Notes: generated from the letters alone by a model not told the origin. A stretch of 49,120 nucleotides of DNA from Alectoria sarmentosa (GCA_009733775.1 WOGZ01000252.1:1-49120); one strand, 5' to 3'; numbered from the stretch's first letter, positions 21,140 through 33,905 are shown. Translations and numbers: made by a program.

Positions 21140-21845
21140 TATGATTTTGAAGAATATGATAATTTTTTACGTCGTAGCGTTTTATCAAATTCATTAAAAT
21201 AAAGTAAAGTAAGGTTTTCGTTATATTTATCATTTTTAAAAACATTTTATTCAATAAATTCACGATAATAATCGATATCGTCGAAAAAAACGAAATCAAA
21301 TAAAATTTAAAATATAAACTTTACATTAATATCATTAAAAATCGTTTTAAAAATAACTTGTTTATGAATCATAAAAATGAAATCAATGCACACGTTTTAT
21401 AAGATGTTATTTATAAAAATAATAAATTTAAAAACTTCGATATGCTCAATGATTTATATCATTAATTATTTAAATTAAATCTTAATTAATGTAAAAATAT
21501 AATTGACTTTGTCGCTTATTTTAAAATCATTTATAATAATATTATTAATTTATCATTTAAATTAAGATTAAAAATTAATTTTCTCATTTTTTTTATATAA
21601 ATTTAAATAAAGCGAATAACGTTTATTTTATTCATTATATTCAAAATTATAAAATTATAAATGATGTTAATATCAAGACAATTTATTCATTAAAATACAT
21701 TATTATTCGATTTATTTAAATGATGATTAATCTCTTTTTTGAGCGTTAAAAATTTATTTTTATATTCGTCGTTTAACGTCTTTTTCGCTTTATCGTTTTA
21801 ATTTTAAAATATATTATTATTATTAAGTCTCAAAAAGGCGTTATA
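21140..21845 (+). pseudogene. Copia C2 gag remnant between MITE-1 and Gypsy-2
   Basis: Collinear with C1 positions 8512 down to 7811. It has no open frame. It ends in AAGGCGTTATA, where TTATA (21841-21845) is the left target duplication of Gypsy-2. Confidence 0.7.
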
Positions 21846-21995
21846 TGTTACGAATATTCTTAAAGCGGAGAGGCAGGAGAAGGCGCTATGATAGCGCCTT
21901 GGCAGATATGGTTATAAAGGTAGGATTCTCCATAGTTTCTCGAATCAATCTTACACCCATTCAAAAATCTGTTTTCAAGCATTGCACGCATAACA
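21846..21995 (+). repeat. 5' LTR of Gypsy-2
   Basis: 150 bp, from TGTTACGAATATTC to CACGCATAACA. A perfect 9-bp hairpin, AAGGCGCTA, loop TGA, TAGCGCCTT, lies at 21880-21900. It differs from the 3' LTR by roughly a dozen transitions. The open frame crossing it is not a gene. Confidence 0.92.
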
Positions 21996-22632
21996 ATGAT
22001 AATAACATCTATATAATAAAGTCATCACTTGATCGACTTTTATTATTTATAAAGACCTTCATTAACCTATATAATAAATCATCATCTGATCGACTTTATT
22101 AGCAATTAAAAGCACATTAATCTTTCATTGTTTAAAAATCCTCAAATTGATTTTCACAATCTTTTGTGACGTTATCGTGCAAATTTGGCAATTACGAGAT
22201 TTCCTTACTTTTGATCATCAATTCGAAAAATTCATTGATTAAACTTTTCGAGACGTTATTCAACATATTATTAAAAATTCTTTACGATTTATTATTATCA
22301 AAACAATTTCGTTAACAAAAAATACACGTTTTCGATTTTCATCTCTCGATTCGCTTGTTGATCGATAATAAACGTAATTAAAAGATTAAATTATTAATCG
22401 ACCTTTCTTTTGAATTGTAATTCGTATTTTTTGAATAATTATCACTCAATTACGTTATCTTTTTGAAATTTTTTTATTTATTGATAATATTTCAAAAACA
22501 AAGAAACTTTTTATAAATCGATTTAAAACTCGTATCTTATTAAGCAAAACTCTCGATGATAATTCGAATAATCTCTCAAAAATCTCGTTTATTTTTATCA
22601 ACGAAAACATACGTTATCGTAACATTAACAAA

Positions 22633-22956
22633 ATGATCGACGAACCTCAATTTATTAATATTAAAATAATCATCAGAAACGTTATTACCCGTTACGTTAA
22701 AGATAATTTATCAAATCAAAAATCGTCAAAATTATCAAATTCATTTGAAAATCTTAAAGCATCAAGAGTAAATGTTATTAATGAAAATCATAAAAATCGC
22801 TTTTTTAATAACGACGTCGAATTTTTTAATCTTTTTTATGATAATAAATTCAATAATATTAAAGCAGAAATGAAACATATAAAAAAAAAACGTATTTTCG
22901 TGATATGCTTATATTTATTAATCGAATTAAAAACGTTATTGAAATCAAAAGTGTAA
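22633..22956 (+). pseudogene. Gypsy-2 gag remnant
   Basis: A 107-codon frame rich in Lys, Asn and Ile. Its position between the 5' LTR and protease fits Gag, but no motif is recognisable, so the name rests on location. Frames on either side are closed by RIP-type stops. Confidence 0.45.
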
Positions 22957-24139
22957 AGTTTTTTCGAAATAATTTTCAGATTTATTTGCGTGAAAAAACA
23001 TTAAAATGATATATTTATCAATTCATTAATAACGAGAAACGATTATTAATTTATGAAAATAACGTTAATGAATAAAATGCGGCTTTGCTCGAGAGATTCG
23101 AATTTATCAAAATGTTAAAAATGATTATGATCGTTAAAAAACGTTATATCTTAAATGATGTTATAAAACATCATAAATCATATAAATATATCATAATTAT
23201 CATCAAAATTGTTAAAATAATAAAATTCGAAAATATATATAATCAATTCGACATTATCTAAAACGATTTTAATATAAAATTTCAATTTGACATAAATTCA
23301 TTTACGATTTAAATTATTTTAAATCAATTTTTAATTGTTATGAACGTACGCAAAAATTAATGATAAACGAAAATTATTAAAATTAAATATTTTATTAATA
23401 ATGTATCCCGTCCTTCAAATCAATCTCAAAATAAAAATAATTCAAATTAATATAATCAAATAAAAAACATGTTTAATCGATCGATTTTTTAAAACTTTAA
23501 TTTTCAAAATTTTGATTAATTTTAACAATTTTCAACTTTTCCTTTTCAATAAAATTATTAAATTTATAATTAACTTTAAAATCGTTAATCAATTTACGTT
23601 AATAACGATTTTATTTATTTAAACAACGATTTTATTTATTCAAGCAATGATTTTATTTTTTCAAATTATCCTCGAAAAAACGCACAATAAACATTATCAA
23701 TTTCGTCGATATAACGTTAAATTATTATTAATTCGAATTTTCAACAAAACGCGTATAATTCTCGTTAATTCTTTTAATCGAACGATAATTATTAATTTAA
23801 CAATAACAATTATTAATTTGATCGTGTTTTATATCGATTTAAAGCATTCTATCAACTTATCATCAATTGAGATCCTTATTTATAACGAGCTTATCAAGTT
23901 TTCATCGAGGAATTCGAAGAATTTATTAAAAAAAATTAAAAGAATAATTTAAATAATTTTTATGATAATTATAATCATAATGTCTCGAAAGACTCGAAAG
24001 ATTATTTCAATTATTATGATTATGATATTTTAAAATCAAAAATTGATTTTATCGATTTATTATCTCTTATTAAGCACTCATATCATCTTTATCAAACGAT
24101 TTATAAATCTCATAATAAACTCTTTCAACATCTCAAATA

Positions 24140-24210
24140 AAAATGTTAGAAGAAAATTTCGAAGAAAATTTCGAAGGAAATTTCGAAAAAAATTCCGAAG
24201 GAAATTTCAA
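24140..24210 (+). repeat. 12-bp tandem repeat in Gypsy-2
   Basis: About five units of GAAGAAAATTTC (variants GAAGGAAATTTC and GAAAAAAATTCC) lie between gag and protease. The plus frame reads RKFRRKFRRKFRKKFRRKF, a four-residue basic repeat; another frame reads an acidic ENFE-type repeat. Confidence 0.7.
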
Positions 24211-24479
24211 ATTCATTATTTATTGTTTTTTTAAAAATTAATATTATTATCGAAACACATTCAAAGATCATCGAATTCATTATTTAAACTTTTTCAAAAC
24301 AAGGTTTAAAAACGATTTTTCGAGATTATCAACACATTAAAATTGATATACATTTTTTATCGATATCAAAGGTTAAAAATCATAAGATTTATTTAAATTT
24401 CGAATGTTTTATCACGCTTAAAAATCGTGACCTTCTTATTACGAAAGTTTTTGATTTCAAAAAAAGAATTCAAAAGCAA

Positions 24480-24700
24480 ACATTATTAATTTTAATGCGT
24501 AATTATAAAAACAAAATCATTAATGTCACGAAATTTGTTATCGTAAACTTGTATTTTTCAAACACCCTTTCAATTAATAATTCGACATTTATTAAAATAT
24601 TTATAAAAATACATTTTATAAAAAACCTAAAAATTAATATGTTGATCGAAACAAATGTGTTTATATCGCAGAAATTCTTATTAAATTGTATTTCTTAATT
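24480..24700 (+). pseudogene. Gypsy-2 retropepsin remnant
   Basis: The plus frame from 24495 includes FVIVNLYFSNTL and ends KNLKINMLIETNVFISQKFLL. In fungal Ty3/Gypsy elements the matching region reads like V-D-L-Y-F-P and DNLKA-MLIGND-LGPE. The frame is open for only 67 codons here. Confidence 0.6.
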
Positions 24701-25781
24701 TATTATTATTTTCAATTATCAAAATTTCAAGATCTTTATTAAATCGATAATTAAATCTTATTTTTAAATCAAACGAGTGATAAAGACAGAATTTATTATT
24801 ATTCTATTATTCAAATCGATAATAAATGTTTTAATCATTTATATAAATACGTTATTTAACGATCGTGATTTTTTGTTCGAGCCCGAATTTTTAATTAATT
24901 ATGATTTCGGTTTTGATAATAATATTTTCGTTTACGTCGTCGACTCTATTATAATTTTTGTTTAAATAAAAAATATTATGAAAACATTCGTGATATTTTT
25001 TAAAAATGTTAAATTGAATATAATAATGAAGTACGTCGCGAATGAGTGTTATCAAGTTTTTTATAAAATAATAAAATTAATAACGTGTGAATAACGTATT
25101 TCAAATCGATCTGAAATTTTCGTCATGAACATTATTATAATTATAATGAATCTCAAATTAAAACAGGTTTTTTTAAACGATATAATTATTTATGAAAATA
25201 ATAATATCACGAACATTTTAACAATTATCGTAACAAAATTCGAAAACGTTTTCACGAATTTTGAAAACATTATAAATCTTTCGAAAGAATAATGAATGTT
25301 AATTTCGCTAAAAAACGACATCAGTATTAAATCATTAAAGGTTTATTCGCTCGATCATAAAAATAGGGAAATAATCGACATTATTTTTAACAAATTATAA
25401 CAATAAAAAAAGTTACGATTTTTAATATAATCGATTTCATATAATTAATTATGCTTTATAATCTAACATGACACTTTTTAAAACAAAAAAAACAAAAAAA
25501 TTATAAACATTCGTGAATTTAATGTTATTATTGAAGATAATGAATATTCGTTATCTTTATAATCGAATATTATTGTTTTAATAATTGAATACGATTATAT
25601 TTTTACGATTAATAACGTAATTTAATTTTATCAATTTAACGTTTAAAGAAACGATCGAGATAAGTTCATTATTGTTAATTATCGAAAATAAAAAAAATTA
25701 AATATAACATTTATGAATTATAAAAACTTTTCTTTATATATATAACGTCAAATAAATGTTATTTTCAAATCTCTTCGAAAA

Positions 25782-25990
25782 TTCGTGCGTGTTTTCGTCG
25801 ATAATATTATTATTTTCAATCGTATTTTGAGCGAGCACGTATTTCATTTACGTTAATTATTTTAATTATTTCGAAAAAGACGTGCTTCTTTATCGTCAAA
25901 AAAATCTTTTTTAAATTTTTCATTCGTGATTTTGTTAAAATAGCGCGTCGATTTGTTAAAAATGTTTATTTTTAAAAACAAAATCAGAGC
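25782..25990 (+). pseudogene. Gypsy-2 reverse transcriptase remnant
   Basis: The frame reads FVRVFVDNIIIFNRILSEHVFHLR, stop, LF, stop, LFRKRRASLSSKKSFLNFS. This is the Ty3/Gypsy RT palm: FVDD-IVIFS-T-EEH--HL and SI-PKKSFLG-PSV. The second catalytic Asp reads Asn (FVDN at 25794-25805), a G-to-A change. Upstream RT motifs lie in decayed sequence at about 25000-25780. Confidence 0.8.
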
Positions 25991-27589
25991 AATTATAACA
26001 TTTTTATTTTCATTCAATTTACGAGATTTGAATTTTTTTTTGAAAATGATCGAAAGATTTTGAATTTTTATTTTAAGATATGTATAACGGGCGTAATTTT
26101 TATAAAAAAAACGTTTTTAATTTAAACAAGGATTTTCGAAACCTTTATTATCGCAATTACGTTTTTAAATTAATTTGAAATAATGATTAAGATAATTTTC
26201 GATATAACGTTTAAGATAATTTTCAAAATCGTGAAGAAGCAGCTTATCGATCTTATTCGAAAACGTCGTTCGATATAATTTCGTTACGATCTTATTAAAG
26301 ACGAGATCACAACGTTTTAAGATCTTTAAAATGTTTTTCGATTTCTTATCTTTTTAATATATTTTAATCGAAAATGAAAATTATATATAAACATCGATGT
26401 TTTTAAAAAATGAGGATTTGCGATTATGATATATTATATATTTCATAATAAGATTTTTAATTTTAATCAAATGTCGTCGAAATCGAACGTATAATTCATT
26501 ATGTTTTTAAATAAATTAATTAATATAGCGAAATGTAGTAATTATTAATTTACGAAATTGAAAGTTGTCGCAATAATCTAAATAATATGAAAAATTAAAC
26601 ATTTAATCGAAGTCTCAAAAGCATTTTTGATGATTGTTTATATTAATTATTTAATTATCGTGCAAATTTCACGTCAAATTACGTTATTTATTATTTTTAT
26701 TAATAAGTTTAATTTACGATTCGTTTGTGCTTCTCAATGATTTTTCGAATTTAATTTTATAATTCGTTATAAAAATAATAAAAATAATGTGATTTTTGAC
26801 GTTTTATTTAAATTTTAAATAAAAATCGACATTATATTCAAGGAAACGTAAACGATGTTTAAAAGTTTATATAATAACTTTATATTGATTTTAAAATAAC
26901 ACGTTTTATCAAAAATTGTTTTTATTTATTACATAATTTTAATAAAAATGAGCGACGATTTTAAAAGACGTTTAATCGAAATTTATAACCAAAATATTTA
27001 ATAAAGCAAGATCCTCAAATTATTTCGATAATCGAAATTATTAATTAAATTACGTTTTTAAAAGTATGAGAATCTCATTTATATTATTTCGAAGCATTTC
27101 GATAAATAACGATTATATATTTCAAAGTTTTTATAAAAGAAAGTTTTACAATTAATTTATAACGAAAATTTTCATATTAATTTTCACATTATTTATATTA
27201 AGATTTTATCGTTAATTTATATTAAGGAATTATTTAAGCACTTTTAAACGTATTTGAAATATTGTTTTAAATGTTAATTTAATCAAATTAAGCGACATTT
27301 TATTTATAATGAATTTAATTTTATCGTTATCTCAATTATCTCATTTTATATGATAATAATGAATTTTATTATAATATTCTCTTTTTATGAGAGCAAGAAT
27401 ATGTTATTTATAATTATTTATAAATTTATTAAAAAGAAACTTTTCGTGTTTAAATTTGATAAATAATCGATATTTGATTAAATAAATGTTTTATTAATTA
27501 TTTTAATAATTTATGATTAAGAAATTTCGATAAATATTATTAATGATCGTGATTTCAAGTTTATAAACGTTTTTTGAAAAGTTATTTTT

Positions 27590-27840
27590 GAAAAGTTAAA
27601 TATTATTTTAGCGATTTTCATTGCTTATTATCCTCAAATGAATAATTAATTTAAATGAATTAATTAGATAATCGAAATTGTTTTGCGATTTCATTTCATT
27701 ATCAATACGAATGATTAAATAATGATATTGTTATTTTTTTAAACATTATTCAATAATTCGATTATCTTAATAGATTTTGTTTTGAACGAATTTATTTATA
27801 AATTTCGAATACGAGATACGTTAAGATTATTAATAAATCT
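27590..27840 (+). pseudogene. Gypsy-2 integrase core remnant
   Basis: The plus frame from 27593 reads KLNIILAIFIAYYPQMNN, stop, then IIEIVLRFHFIINTND, TLFNNSIILIDFVLNEFIY and FRIRDTLRLL. This corresponds to the Ty3/Gypsy integrase segment STAYHPQTDGQSER-NQ-IE-ALR and LNNS-N-STG-SPNE--YG. Stops replace Gln and Trp codons, as RIP predicts. Confidence 0.8.
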
Positions 27841-28059
27841 TTTAATTAAAAACTTTAATTAATTTCGATTTATCAAATGAGAAGAAGTTAACGATATTAT
27901 TATTTTTATTAATGTTATAATTAAAAATCGTTACGATAATAATTATATGATTATAAAATTCGAAACATAAATTTATTTAAGATTATATTATGATTATTTC
28001 ATATTCGAAATTAATTTCAAACTTTTTAATTAATGAATTAATTTATTCAAAGTTTTTAA

Positions 28060-28420
28060 AAAGGTCGAAAATCTCGCGTATCGATTCGAATTATTTAATA
28101 TTATGCGTATATATTTAATTATATTTATAACACAATTAAAATCAACCTTAAATCGATTTGAGAATCTTTATTTTTATACTTTTATTCAATTTATTTTATT
28201 AATCGAAAAAATTCAAAAGAAAATCGATCCCGATTTTGTTTTTAAACATAAATTTTATAAAATCGAGCGACTTTTGAAAAAATATGATATCGAAAAAAAC
28301 ATTAAATATTTAATTAAATGAAAAAATTGTGATAATGAGCATAATGTTTGATATTTCGTATATATATTTTAAAATGCTCGAGATCTCATAAACGAATATG
28401 ATATTAAAATTATTAATGAT
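28060..28420 (+). pseudogene. Gypsy-2 pol C-terminus with chromodomain remnant
   Basis: The frame reads LAYRFELFNIMRIYLIIFITQLK, then DPDFVFKHKFYKIERLLKK, YLIK, stop, KNCDNEHNVWYFVYIF, stop, NARDLINEYDI. Known chromoviral pol ends have LAYRLELP--MRIHPVISIAQLEP, then EIERLLDKR, YLVRWKGYG-EHDVWYP and L-NARELV-EYE. The Trp of RWKGY is a TGA. The family places this at the end of integrase, where the chromodomain directs insertion to heterochromatin. Confidence 0.8.
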
Positions 28421-28857
28421 CTTATTTATGATCGATGTAATAAGAAAGTTATCAAATAAGCATTTATTTTTATTATAAAAACAATTTTTCAAATAAATCC
28501 TCAGAAAAAAAAATTCGTTAAAAAATAAATCCTTTTTATTAAAAAGCGAGATCGTTTTCGTAAAAATTTTTAAATGAATGTTCGAATAAAACTTTTAATC
28601 CTTATACGTCAGAATATTATATAAATATTTTCGATTTTAAGGTTTTTTAAACAAATCATCGAGAAATCTTAAGAAAACTCAAATGCATTAAAGGAAATTT
28701 CGATTCATCGCAATATACGGTTTTTTACTCAATGATTGTTTTAAACACGTTTCGAAAAGAATTTTTAAGAATTTTTAATACTACGATATGAGAAGGAAAG
28801 TTTTTGTTATGCTTATTATCAGTGAGAGCGTTGCTTTCTTTGTTTTTTGTTAACATT

Positions 28858-29007
28858 TATTACGAATATTCTTAAAGCGGAGAGGCAGGAGAAGGCGTTA
28901 TAATAACGCCTTAACAGATATGGTTATAAAGATAGGATTCTCCATAGTTTCTCGGATCAATCTTACATTCACTCAAAAATCTGTTTTCAAGCATTGCACG
29001 CATAACA
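28858..29007 (+). repeat. 3' LTR of Gypsy-2
   Basis: 150 bp. It starts TATTACGAATATTC (RIPed TGTTACG) and ends CACGCATAACA. The hairpin is kept at 28892-28912 as AAGGCGTTA, loop TAA, TAACGCCTT, with both arms changed in step relative to the 5' LTR. Confidence 0.92.
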
Positions 29008-32000
29008 TTATATTTAATTTTAATAATAAAATTATTGAAAAGTTCGTTAAATATTGCATTTATTGTAAAAAGCATTATTATATCAAAACGAAATGCGATC
29101 AACTTTTTGATAAAAATCGTTAAAATAATTTTAATAATAATTTTAACGACGATGATGATAAAAGAAATAACGATAATAACAATAATAATGGCGATAACGA
29201 TAGATTTAAAAACAAAAAAAATAACGATTGAAAGAATAATAAATTCAATAGTAAAAAACGTCGTCACAAAAATTAAAATTTTATCGAATCTTTTAACAAT
29301 CAAAGGGAAATTATGATTGTTTTCACGATTGAAATAAATAATTCATTATGTTCGCGATAAGCGATGAATTGTGTTTATTTTTAACATTTTACGTTTAATA
29401 AAAACTCATTTATATAATATCGCGTTTTCGATTTCAAATTGAACGATATTCGTTTTATTAAAAATATTAAAAACGTTCACATTTTCATTAACATCGATAA
29501 GATATATATTAACATCGTTATCGATAATCAAAAAAAAACTTATTTTCACGAATGTTTTTTATATATCAAACTTATTTTTGAATTTAATTTTTCAAAGATA
29601 ATTGATGCGCAATAACATTTATATAGAATTTGTATAAAATAATATCGAATTTAACAATCGTGATATCACCGTTTGATTGCAAAATAACAATCTTTATTAT
29701 TTACGTCTATAAAAACCTAATTATTAAACTTTAATTTCAATATTCGTATTTATATTTAAATAACACGACATTAAATTCGTTACATTTTATGTTATTTTTA
29801 TAAATAAAAAACATTTCAACTCGATGAATAACGTTATTTCTTTATCAACTTATTTCGATTTTTTTTTTCGAATTCAAATCTCGATGCTGCGCCGCGCAAG
29901 ATCAACGATTAAATTCTCGATTTATAATATGTTCGTATAAATTATTTAAAACATTAAAACGTTCGAAAATTAATTAAATTATTTAAAGATATCGATTTTA
30001 TCAAAGCGATCGTCAATAAAAAGTTTTATGTTTTATACGCAATCAAAAAAACGCAAAAGACGTCGCATAAATCTCACATTCGTTTTAGAAAAAAATCTTT
30101 AAATTTAATTTATAACGATATTTACGATTTCATCATTTTTTAAAATCGTTTTAATAATAAATATTTTATTATTTTCATTAACGATTGAGATAAATATTTT
30201 AAGATTGAAATTATTAAATATAAAAACGATTTTTTTTTTGTTTTCAAGCGTTATCAAATTAAAAATCAATATAAAAATGTTATTATTAAACGTTTTCGAA
30301 TTAATTATAATAACGAATACGAAAATTTTGATTTTAATATTCATCATATCGATTATAATATCATATAAAAATTTATTTATTTTAAAAACCTCGAATAAAA
30401 TGAAATCGTTAAACGATTTAATTGAACGTTTTTTAATATTATTAATATTATTATTAAAAACATTAATTTTAATTGAGAATATTGATTAAAATTTATATTA
30501 ATCATTAATTATTTTTATAATTGAAATCTTATACGCACGCGTAAGTTTATTTCGTATTAAATTCATATAAATTATAAACTTCATTTGAATCATATACGTT
30601 ATATTAAGATTTTAAACTTTGTTATTTTACGCAAATTTATTATTGATTAAAAGAAAAATTAAAAACGCGTTATAAAAAAAGTTTTCATCGATTATGAAAA
30701 CGATTATATTTATTATATATCGTTATTAGATAAAAATATTATTCAATCTTTTAAAGTCGTTTAAGATTTAAAAAAGAATAATTCTTTAATTGATTTATAA
30801 TTGTTATTTAATTCAATTATAAAAGAAAATTCGTCGTTTATAACGTCTTTCGTCGTTAAAAATTAATTATTTATAAACGAAATAAACATTAATGAATTCA
30901 TTTAATCGTTTAAATTTAAATTTTTTACAATTGCAAAATTCATAAATTTCTTTGAAATTAACGCATTAATTTTTAATTCGTTATTATTATTATTATTTAT
31001 TTTTCAAAACGATGTGTTAAATAATGCGTTATCGCTTTATTTAAATCATTTTTATTTTACATCGCGCGATGTTTCGTTAAATTTTATTTAATTTTATATA
31101 ATGATTGTTTAAATTATTAGCGCAATGAAATCGTATAAGTTGAAAATTTATAAAAAAGTTATTATTAATAATTCTTATCGAAAATAATGAAAAAATGATA
31201 TAATCGAAAAAAATGATTTTTTTATTGAAAATGAGATTTAAAAATTTATCGATTTTTTAAAAGGGCGCATTGTTTTTCGTGATAAATGAATTTATATTAT
31301 TAAATGCGAAATTCGCGACGAAATTATTCGCTTTAAAATTCGTTAAATAATTTATAATTTCGAATAACGAGAAGGTTTAAATTTTAATAAAATTTTCGTT
31401 TTATGGATCAAATTTATATCTTATAAAGCGATTTTTGTTTTAATTGTTATTGAGAATTAAGACTTAAAATAAATAAACGTTAAAATCGTTTTTTTTACGA
31501 TAACGTTGAAAAAGAAATTTATATAAAATAATTTATTAAATATATTTTAAAGAAGTATCTTAATAAGGTTTATAAATTTAATAAGGTTTTTTATAATTTA
31601 AAATAATTTTTTTGAATTTAATATAACATTTTTGCGAAATATATAAAAGAAATCGATTTTATTTTCATTAATGTCGATTCTAACGTCTTTATTAATTTAA
31701 ACATTAATGTCATTATCGCTCTTTATATAAACGATGTCTTTATTATTAATTTATTTCGATTCAAAATTTAACGAATAAAGAACGTTTTTAATATCAAATT
31801 TAAAATAAACGATCTCGATTTTTATAATTATTATTTAAAAATGATAATAATTTGCGATTATATTAATTGAATTTTGTGATTAAAATAATTCGTTTATATC
31901 GAGCGTTTTTTTTCGTATTTATAGAATGTGAAAAATCAAAATAAAAGTTATTTCAATAAAGACTAATTTGCGATCGACATTTATCGAAAAAATATATATA

Positions 32001-32743
32001 GTTTTCAAAGAATTTTTTTAAATTTATTGATCGATTATGAGATTTTTTATATACATTATATTCGATATCAAATTTGATATTGTTTTCGTTATTTTAATAA
32101 TTTTTCGATATTTTTTCAATTTTTTAAAACTCATTATATTATTATTAAACGCATTTTTCGTTATTTAAAAGAGATTATTCATTAATATCTTATTTACAAA
32201 AATACGTTTTAAGAGTTTATCGATTATATTAATTTCGATTAAATTAACGATCACGATATTCGCAAATTAATTTCAAATTACGTTTTTAATTTAAAAAATA
32301 ATATTATCAATTAATTATTTAAACGATAATTTATTATTATATTATTTATTTATGAAATCGAATATATCGATTAAACGTAAATCGTCAAAAAAGTTATTTG
32401 ATTAAAAAATCTTTTAATTAAAATTCGTCTCAATGAAACGCTTTAAATGATTATTATTTATTATAATAATCAAGACGTAATTGCGTTTATCAAAAATCTT
32501 TAATATTATAATATTATTAAATACATCAATATTCAACATTATTGAATACGTAATCAAATCGCTAATAATAATGTCGATTTATAATACATTTTCATCGATA
32601 AATAAATCGTTAACGACGTTATTAAGACTTTTTATAAAAACAAATTGAAATTATTTTATAAATTTATTAATTTCGAATCGCGCTCATAAAATAAATAAAA
32701 CTTAAAACATCGTTTAAAAATAAATAAATAATTCCTTTTCTCG
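29008..32743 (+). pseudogene. Copia C2 gag 3' end and pol remnant
   Basis: Domains in order. CCHC knuckle 29055-29096, CIYCKKHYYIKTKC, with the His codon now Tyr. A basic Asn-rich stretch follows. Protease region about 29330-29480 (HFTFNKNSFI). GAG pre-integrase zone about 29920-30090. Integrase 30102-30480: NDIYDFI for the SDIYGP motif, NNEYENF for NGGEY, and NLE-stop-NEIVKRFN for NPEQNGIVERFN. RT about 31370-31960 with YIND at 31724-31735 in place of YVDD. RNase H about 32456-32690 (YNNQDVIAFIKNL for DNQ-AI-L-KN). Each catalytic loss seen is a RIP-type transition. It is interrupted at the CTCG site by Gypsy-1. Confidence 0.85.
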
Positions 32744-33001
32744 TGTCAAGAGAATCGTCATGTTACCATATTGCCAAGCTTATTTCATCTACCTAACAAA
32801 CGATACCTTGTCAAGTTTATAACTTGACAAGAAGTTAATATATAATCAATTCTTATAAAAGAATCGATTAATTTATAATCATTCAAAATATGATCTTTTT
32901 AATATACCACATTACCGACATCATTGTGTCGTCAATTATAAATATATCGTTTATTATGAACTTGATAAGCATCTTATAATCAATCAATCATATTTTCAAC
33001 A
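32744..33001 (+). repeat. 5' LTR of Gypsy-1
   Basis: 258 bp, from TGTCAAGAGAATCGTCATG to TATTTTCAACA. The differences from the 3' LTR that I compared are almost all C/T or G/A transitions, for example TGTCAAGAG against TATTAAAAA. CpG positions are mostly kept in both. Confidence 0.9.
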
Positions 33002-33789
33002 TTTAATAACAACATTTATATATAATTGTTTGATCAAACTTCTTTATTAATAACAATTGTATAATATCAAATCCTTCATCATTTAAATATATTATATCAT
33101 TCAAATCGATAACTCATTATTTGTCGATTAATTTAATTTATTTATAATATCAAACATCTCACTTTAAATTTTTATTAAATAATCGCGTTTTAACATTATT
33201 AAGATTATCCTTTTTTAATCATTTATTCTTTTTTAATTAATTATTGATTTTTTTTAACGATTTTTCTTTAAATCGACAAACGTATCTTTTTATCAAAAGA
33301 CAAATATTATTTGACGAAAAAAATCGACAATTAAAATCTCATTAAATTCATTTTTTTCATCATTTTCTTTTTATAATTTAAAAAAAACATTTTTTTCTTA
33401 TATTTATCATAAATTTTCAATCGACGCTTATTATTTAATTATTTATAAAAAAACATCGTTAAATTAAAATTTATTCTCGAATTTAACGTTGCAAAAAATA
33501 TTCTTATCATAATTTATTAATTTTAAAACTTTATCAAATCTGAGCTTTCATCAATTATTTTTATTAAAAAAGAAATTCGATTTATTATTAATTTCATTAT
33601 AAAATATATTTAACATTCGATTAAACTCGAGCAATAAAAAAACATTTTAATAAAAAAAATCCGAATTCGTTTATGATTAAAATCTGTTTAAACGTTTACG
33701 TAATTATCAAATTGAATAATAAATAAACCCTTTTTAAAAACTTTTATTAAAAAATTTAATAAAAACATCGAAAATGTAATTCGATATCT

Positions 33790-33905
33790 TAAATCATTTT
33801 CAAAATCGAAATAAAAAAATTATTCGAAATAAAAAAATCATTCGAAATAAAAAAATCATTCGAAATAAAAAAGCAATTCGAAATAAAAAAATAATTCGAA
33901 AAAAA
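33790..33905 (+). repeat. 18-bp tandem repeat in Gypsy-1
   Basis: About five to six units of ATTCGAAATAAAAAAATC. In the plus frame they read SFEIKK hexapeptides (LFEIKK, SFEIKK, SFEIKK, QFEIKK), so a Gag-like low-complexity repeat is likely. Confidence 0.75.

Larger units (their letters stand above)
21846..29007 (+). mobile_element. Gypsy-2: chromodomain Ty3/Gypsy element, 7.16 kb
   Basis: Two 150-bp LTRs (21846-21995, 28858-29007) are flanked by TTATA duplications (21841-21845, 29008-29012), in the gag of Copia C2. Internal order is gag, protease, RT, RNase H, integrase, chromodomain, as in chromoviruses. The internal 6.86 kb is heavily RIP-decayed, yet the LTRs keep near-normal composition. 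Short direct repeats follow the 5' LTR (CTATATAATAAAGTCATCA at about 22010 and CTATATAATAAATCATCAT at about 22066). Confidence 0.9.

Noticed and set aside
21845..22102. Basic N-terminal protein beginning MLRIFLKRRGRRRR
   Set aside because: The frame lies across the Gypsy-2 5' LTR, and the other LTR does not keep it.
27195..27310. RT-like reading in Gypsy-2
   Set aside because: A better RT match with the FVDN motif is at 25782-25990, and this position falls between RNase H and the integrase core.
28911..29303. 130-codon minus-strand frame ending in a GC-rich exon-like tail
   Set aside because: It is antisense to Copia gag and runs into the Gypsy-2 LTR; the GC-rich tail is the LTR.
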